A DNA stretch of 7,723 bases from Planctomycetia bacterium (GTDB lineage Bacteria > Planctomycetota > Phycisphaerae > Phycisphaerales > SM1A02), in assembly GCA_009936695.1 (NCBI GenBank), contig JAACEA010000022.1, positions 1 through 7,723 on the forward strand, in the 5' to 3' direction. Made by a program: the position numbers and the translations under genes. Below the pieces are notes generated by a model. It did not search any database. It saw only the letters and a list, made by a program, of their open reading frames with translations, and was not told the DNA's origin. Shown in pieces: positions 5,858-7,723 of the stretch; the first letter of the stretch is position 1; every line of letters begins with the position of its first letter.

Positions 5858-6883
5858 TCATTCTCGGGTTTCGATGGGCTCATCGATCTCGAGCGGCCGG
5901 GAGACGAGGATCTCCCGCCGGGCGAGCACGGTTCCCGGCAGGGGATCGGTGGCGGCCGTGCCCGGCGCGCGTCCTCGGGTGTCGATCAGGGTCACCGTCA
6001 TGCGGATCTCGACGGGAACCGTCTCGGCATCGCGTGAAGAGTCCGTCCGTTCCGGCGTCGCTTCCTCGGACGCACGTGGGGCGATCGTGGGGAGGCCCGG
6101 CCCCGGCCATCGATCGAGCACGTCCGTCCTGTCCGTGGCGAAGGAGACGCCATCCACCACGATCTCGTTCCAGGCGATCTCGATCGCCAAACCGGCCTTC
6201 GCGATCGGCACGCGGAAATCGCCGGCGTCGACCCGGGTGCGTATCGGCATGCTGGCGCGGGTGCCGGTGGTCGGTTCGAGTTCGATGACCGGCCAGAGCG
6301 CGTCGATCGAGACGAGTTCCTCGTCGGTCACCACGCCGTCCCGCCAGGCGTGCATGATCAGCTCGCGGGCGGGCGCGCCGCCATGATTCCGCTGATCGAT
6401 TCTCGTCAGTGTCCGATCGACGGCGGTCCGCAGGTCCGCATCCGTCAGTTCCCCGCCGCAACGAAGGTCGACGAGACGTTGGAAGACCGCGGCCGAGGTG
6501 GGGTCCGGGCTTCGTGCCGCCCATCGAGCGTCGACTCGGGCGAGCCAGCCCGGGGGCGTCACGGGAATCCGTCGCAGGTCGACCAGCAGCATGATGAGGA
6601 GGGAGGCGAGGCCCGCGATGGTGCACCATCCACCGATTCGACGCAGGCTTCGACGTCGGCGAACACCGAGTTCATCCAGCCGAGTGTCGATGGCGGCCTC
6701 GGCGAGCGTCGCACCGCACTCCGGACAGCGTTCACTCGTCGCGGTGGCGCCGAGGAGGTCGTATCCGCATTCGCCGCATCGCCGTTCGCCGACCGTTGAA
6801 CTTCGACGAGCGAAGAACCACATCAGCGGGCCGGCCAGGAACAGGGAGGCGGCGATCGCCCAGATCAGATCGAACGTCAGCAT
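5858..6883 (-). CDS. Two-TM membrane protein with a CxxC zinc ribbon
   Basis: Protein of 341 residues and unknown function. A first membrane segment lies at about 5-24 (FDLIWAIAASLFLAGPLMWF). A zinc ribbon follows, with C36-x2-C39 (CGECGYDL) and C53-x2-C56 (CPECG). A second membrane segment lies at about 84-101 (IGGWCTIAGLASLLIMLLV). Arginine-rich stretches (26-35 and 75-82) flank the ribbon, so by the positive-inside rule the ribbon should be cytoplasmic and the 240-residue C-terminal region extracytoplasmic. That C-terminal region has no motif I recognise; parts near 215-235 and 285-330 look like beta strands. The CGYDL-CPECG ribbon in small membrane proteins is something I associate with Phycisphaerae and other planctomycetes. 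It starts 25 nt after the carbonic anhydrase stop and is probably co-transcribed with it; no clear Shine-Dalgarno is present. Confidence 0.82.
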   Translation of the reverse strand: MLTFDLIWAIAASLFLAGPLMWFFARRSSTVGERRCGECGYDLLGATATSERCPECGATLAEAAIDTRLDELGVRRRRSLRRIGGWCTIAGLASLLIMLLVDLRRIPVTPPGWLARVDARWAARSPDPTSAAVFQRLVDLRCGGELTDADLRTAVDRTLTRIDQRNHGGAPARELIMHAWRDGVVTDEELVSIDALWPVIELEPTTGTRASMPIRTRVDAGDFRVPIAKAGLAIEIAWNEIVVDGVSFATDRTDVLDRWPGPGLPTIAPRASEEATPERTDSSRDAETVPVEIRMTVTLIDTRGRAPGTAATDPLPGTVLARREILVSRPLEIDEPIETRE

Positions 6884-6908
6884 CCGATCGCGTGACCCGC
6901 GGCGGCAT

Positions 6909-7565
6909 TCATTCCGACGACTCCCAGGACGTCTCGATCACCTCGACTCGTCCGGTGGACACGTCGTACATCGCACCCGCGATGCCGAGTCTGCCGGCCT
7001 CGACGAGGCGCGCGAGGGTGGGACTTCGTTCCGTGAGGTCGAGGATCGTCCGGTGCACGTTCAGCCGGGCGACGCCGTCGACGAATGCCGGGTTCCCGCT
7101 GGTGGCGTCGGCGGGACGAGTCGCATCGCGTTCGATGGCGACCGCTTCCAGAATGGGATCGAGCACGGCCGGGAGATGATCGAGGGTGGAGGGTCCGGCG
7201 ACGCCCGCGGCGGTGTCGCAGGCGGCCTTCACGGCGCCGCAACCCGTGTGGCCGAGGACCAGCACGAGCGGCGTCTCCACGACGCCGCAGGCGTACTCGA
7301 GACTCCCGAGCGCCGCGGCATCGACGATGTTGCCCGCGAGCCGGATGTTGAAGGCGTCGCCGATCCCGAGATCCAGGACGAGCTCGCCGGCGGCGCGGGA
7401 ATCGATGCAGCCGACGATCGCCACCGAAGGGGCCTGGCCGCCGGCCGTCGCTCGAACCTCACGCGGGAGGTCGCGACTCCGGCGGGCGTTTCCGACGAAT
7501 CGGCGGTTGCCTTCGAGGAGTCTCTCGAGCACGTCGGCGGGATTGGCGTGGGGCGTCTCGTGCAT
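6909..7565 (-). CDS. Beta-class carbonic anhydrase
   Basis: Zinc enzyme of 218 residues, the normal length for the family, interconverting CO2 and bicarbonate in the cytoplasm. The zinc ligands are C53 (GCIDSR at 52-57), H106 and C109 (LGHTGCG at 104-110). D55 and R57 form the conserved Asp-Arg dyad that controls access to the metal. FNIRLAGNIVD at 72-82 and LGSLEYACGV at 86-95 are the typical following segments. The CIDSR form, instead of the plant-type CSDSR, is common in one bacterial subgroup, so it is not unusual. There is no signal peptide. It is the first gene of a minus-strand unit with the zinc-ribbon membrane protein 25 nt downstream; no functional link between the two is known to me. 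The start is set by the family N-terminus (MHETPHANPADVLERLLEGNRRF). No Shine-Dalgarno precedes it, and a TACCCT hexamer 7 nt upstream suggests a leaderless message. Confidence 0.95.
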   Translation of the reverse strand: MHETPHANPADVLERLLEGNRRFVGNARRSRDLPREVRATAGGQAPSVAIVGCIDSRAAGELVLDLGIGDAFNIRLAGNIVDAAALGSLEYACGVVETPLVLVLGHTGCGAVKAACDTAAGVAGPSTLDHLPAVLDPILEAVAIERDATRPADATSGNPAFVDGVARLNVHRTILDLTERSPTLARLVEAGRLGIAGAMYDVSTGRVEVIETSWESSE

Positions 7566-7572
7566 GGAGAGC

Positions 7573-7600
7573 AGGGTAGCGTGCCGTCGCGTTGTGAGAA
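7573..7600 (-). promoter_or_regulatory. Candidate promoter for the carbonic anhydrase gene
   Basis: Read on the minus strand, TTCTCA (7595-7600) matches the -35 consensus at four of six bases. After a 16-nt spacer, TACCCT (7573-7578) keeps only the T, A and final T of the -10. The hexamer ends 7 nt before the ATG, the same geometry as at the P450 start, and the interval GCTCTCC contains no Shine-Dalgarno. The match is weak and the call rests largely on the shared spacing. Confidence 0.3.
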
Positions 7601-7634
7601 ACCGGACGATCGGTGGGACCGCGCGGCGTGGGGA

Positions 7635-7723
7635 TCAATCCGGATCGGCGGCGTCGATTCCGGCTCGCCAGGAGCGTGTCTGGTCGCCGGCGCCGAAGGC
7701 TCGGCGCCGGCGCAGGTCGATCA
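7635..7723 (-). CDS. Possible C-terminal end of a further minus-strand gene (partial)
   Basis: Reading leftward from the window edge, one minus-strand frame runs open for 28 residues, from IDLRRRRAFGAG to GIDAADPD, and ends at a TGA (7635-7637). The remaining distance to the carbonic anhydrase start is 69 nt, a reasonable intergenic gap. The family is not recognisable. Twenty-eight open codons in GC-rich DNA can arise by chance, and a perfect hairpin sequence within the stretch could equally mark it as non-coding. Confidence 0.35.
   Translation of the reverse strand, partial: IDLRRRRAFGAGDQTRSWRAGIDAADPD
7685..7712. repeat. Perfect 12-bp inverted repeat with a 4-nt loop
   Basis: CGCCGGCGCCGA (7685-7696) is followed by AGGC (7697-7700) and its exact complement TCGGCGCCGGCG (7701-7712). 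Either strand could form a very stable GC-rich hairpin. No T-tract follows on either strand. It lies inside the possible partial gene at the window edge, so it may be a coding coincidence (Arg-Arg-Arg and Gly-Ala-Gly codons), a dispersed palindromic repeat, or a terminator if that reading frame is not real. Confidence 0.7.

Noticed and set aside
4571..6037. 488-codon plus-strand open frame across the PHP gene
   Set aside because: It is antisense to the PHP gene, whose metal ligands and signal peptide are intact, and runs into the zinc-ribbon gene. Its translation is Val/Asp/Arg/Gly-rich repetition without a fold signature.
7407..7415. CIDSR instead of CSDSR in the carbonic anhydrase as a possible active-site change
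   Set aside because: The isoleucine form is common in a bacterial beta-carbonic anhydrase subgroup, and the ligands and Asp-Arg dyad are intact.

Overview
The window is GC-rich bacterial DNA with densely packed genes, and it most resembles a planctomycete of the class Phycisphaerae. The best clue is the membrane protein at 5858-6883 (minus strand). It carries a CxECGYDL...CPECG zinc ribbon between two membrane segments, an arrangement I associate with many small membrane proteins of that lineage. This is a recall-based inference and no marker gene confirms it.

Layout. (1) Positions 1-630, plus strand: the 3' part of a class I SAM-dependent methyltransferase resembling the TylM1/DesVI aminosugar N-methyltransferases. 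A strong hairpin follows its stop codon. (2) Positions 748-4416, plus strand: a four-gene cassette encoding a cytochrome P450, a GS-x10-DxD nucleotidyltransferase-like protein, a two-module vicinal-oxygen-chelate (glyoxalase/dioxygenase superfamily) protein and a phytanoyl-CoA-dioxygenase-like Fe(II)/2-oxoglutarate oxygenase. Every junction is a 4-base ATGA stop/start overlap preceded by GGAG, so the genes look co-transcribed and translationally coupled. The P450 start has no Shine-Dalgarno sequence; instead a -10-like TAAAAT lies 6 nt upstream of its GTG, suggesting a leaderless message. (3) Positions 4417-4471: a short convergent junction with GC-rich inverted repeats. (4) Positions 4472-7565, minus strand: a secreted PHP-domain metal-dependent phosphoesterase-like protein, the zinc-ribbon membrane protein and a beta-class carbonic anhydrase. 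The last two are 25 nt apart and probably co-transcribed from the carbonic anhydrase side. (5) Positions 7566-7723: a short upstream region for the carbonic anhydrase, then possibly the C-terminal end of another minus-strand gene containing a perfect 28-nt hairpin sequence.

The P450 cassette is the most notable part. It joins two oxygenases of unrelated mechanism with a metal-binding VOC protein and a nucleotidyltransferase-like protein, next to a possible aminosugar methyltransferase. That suggests a small-molecule, lipid or glycan tailoring pathway, but substrate and product cannot be read from this sequence. No ferredoxin, reductase, synthase, glycosyltransferase or transporter is visible here, so the pathway context must lie to the left of the window, elsewhere in the genome, or not exist. 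The minus-strand genes look like ordinary housekeeping or lineage-specific genes. I see no tRNA, rRNA, CRISPR array, insertion sequence or phage gene.
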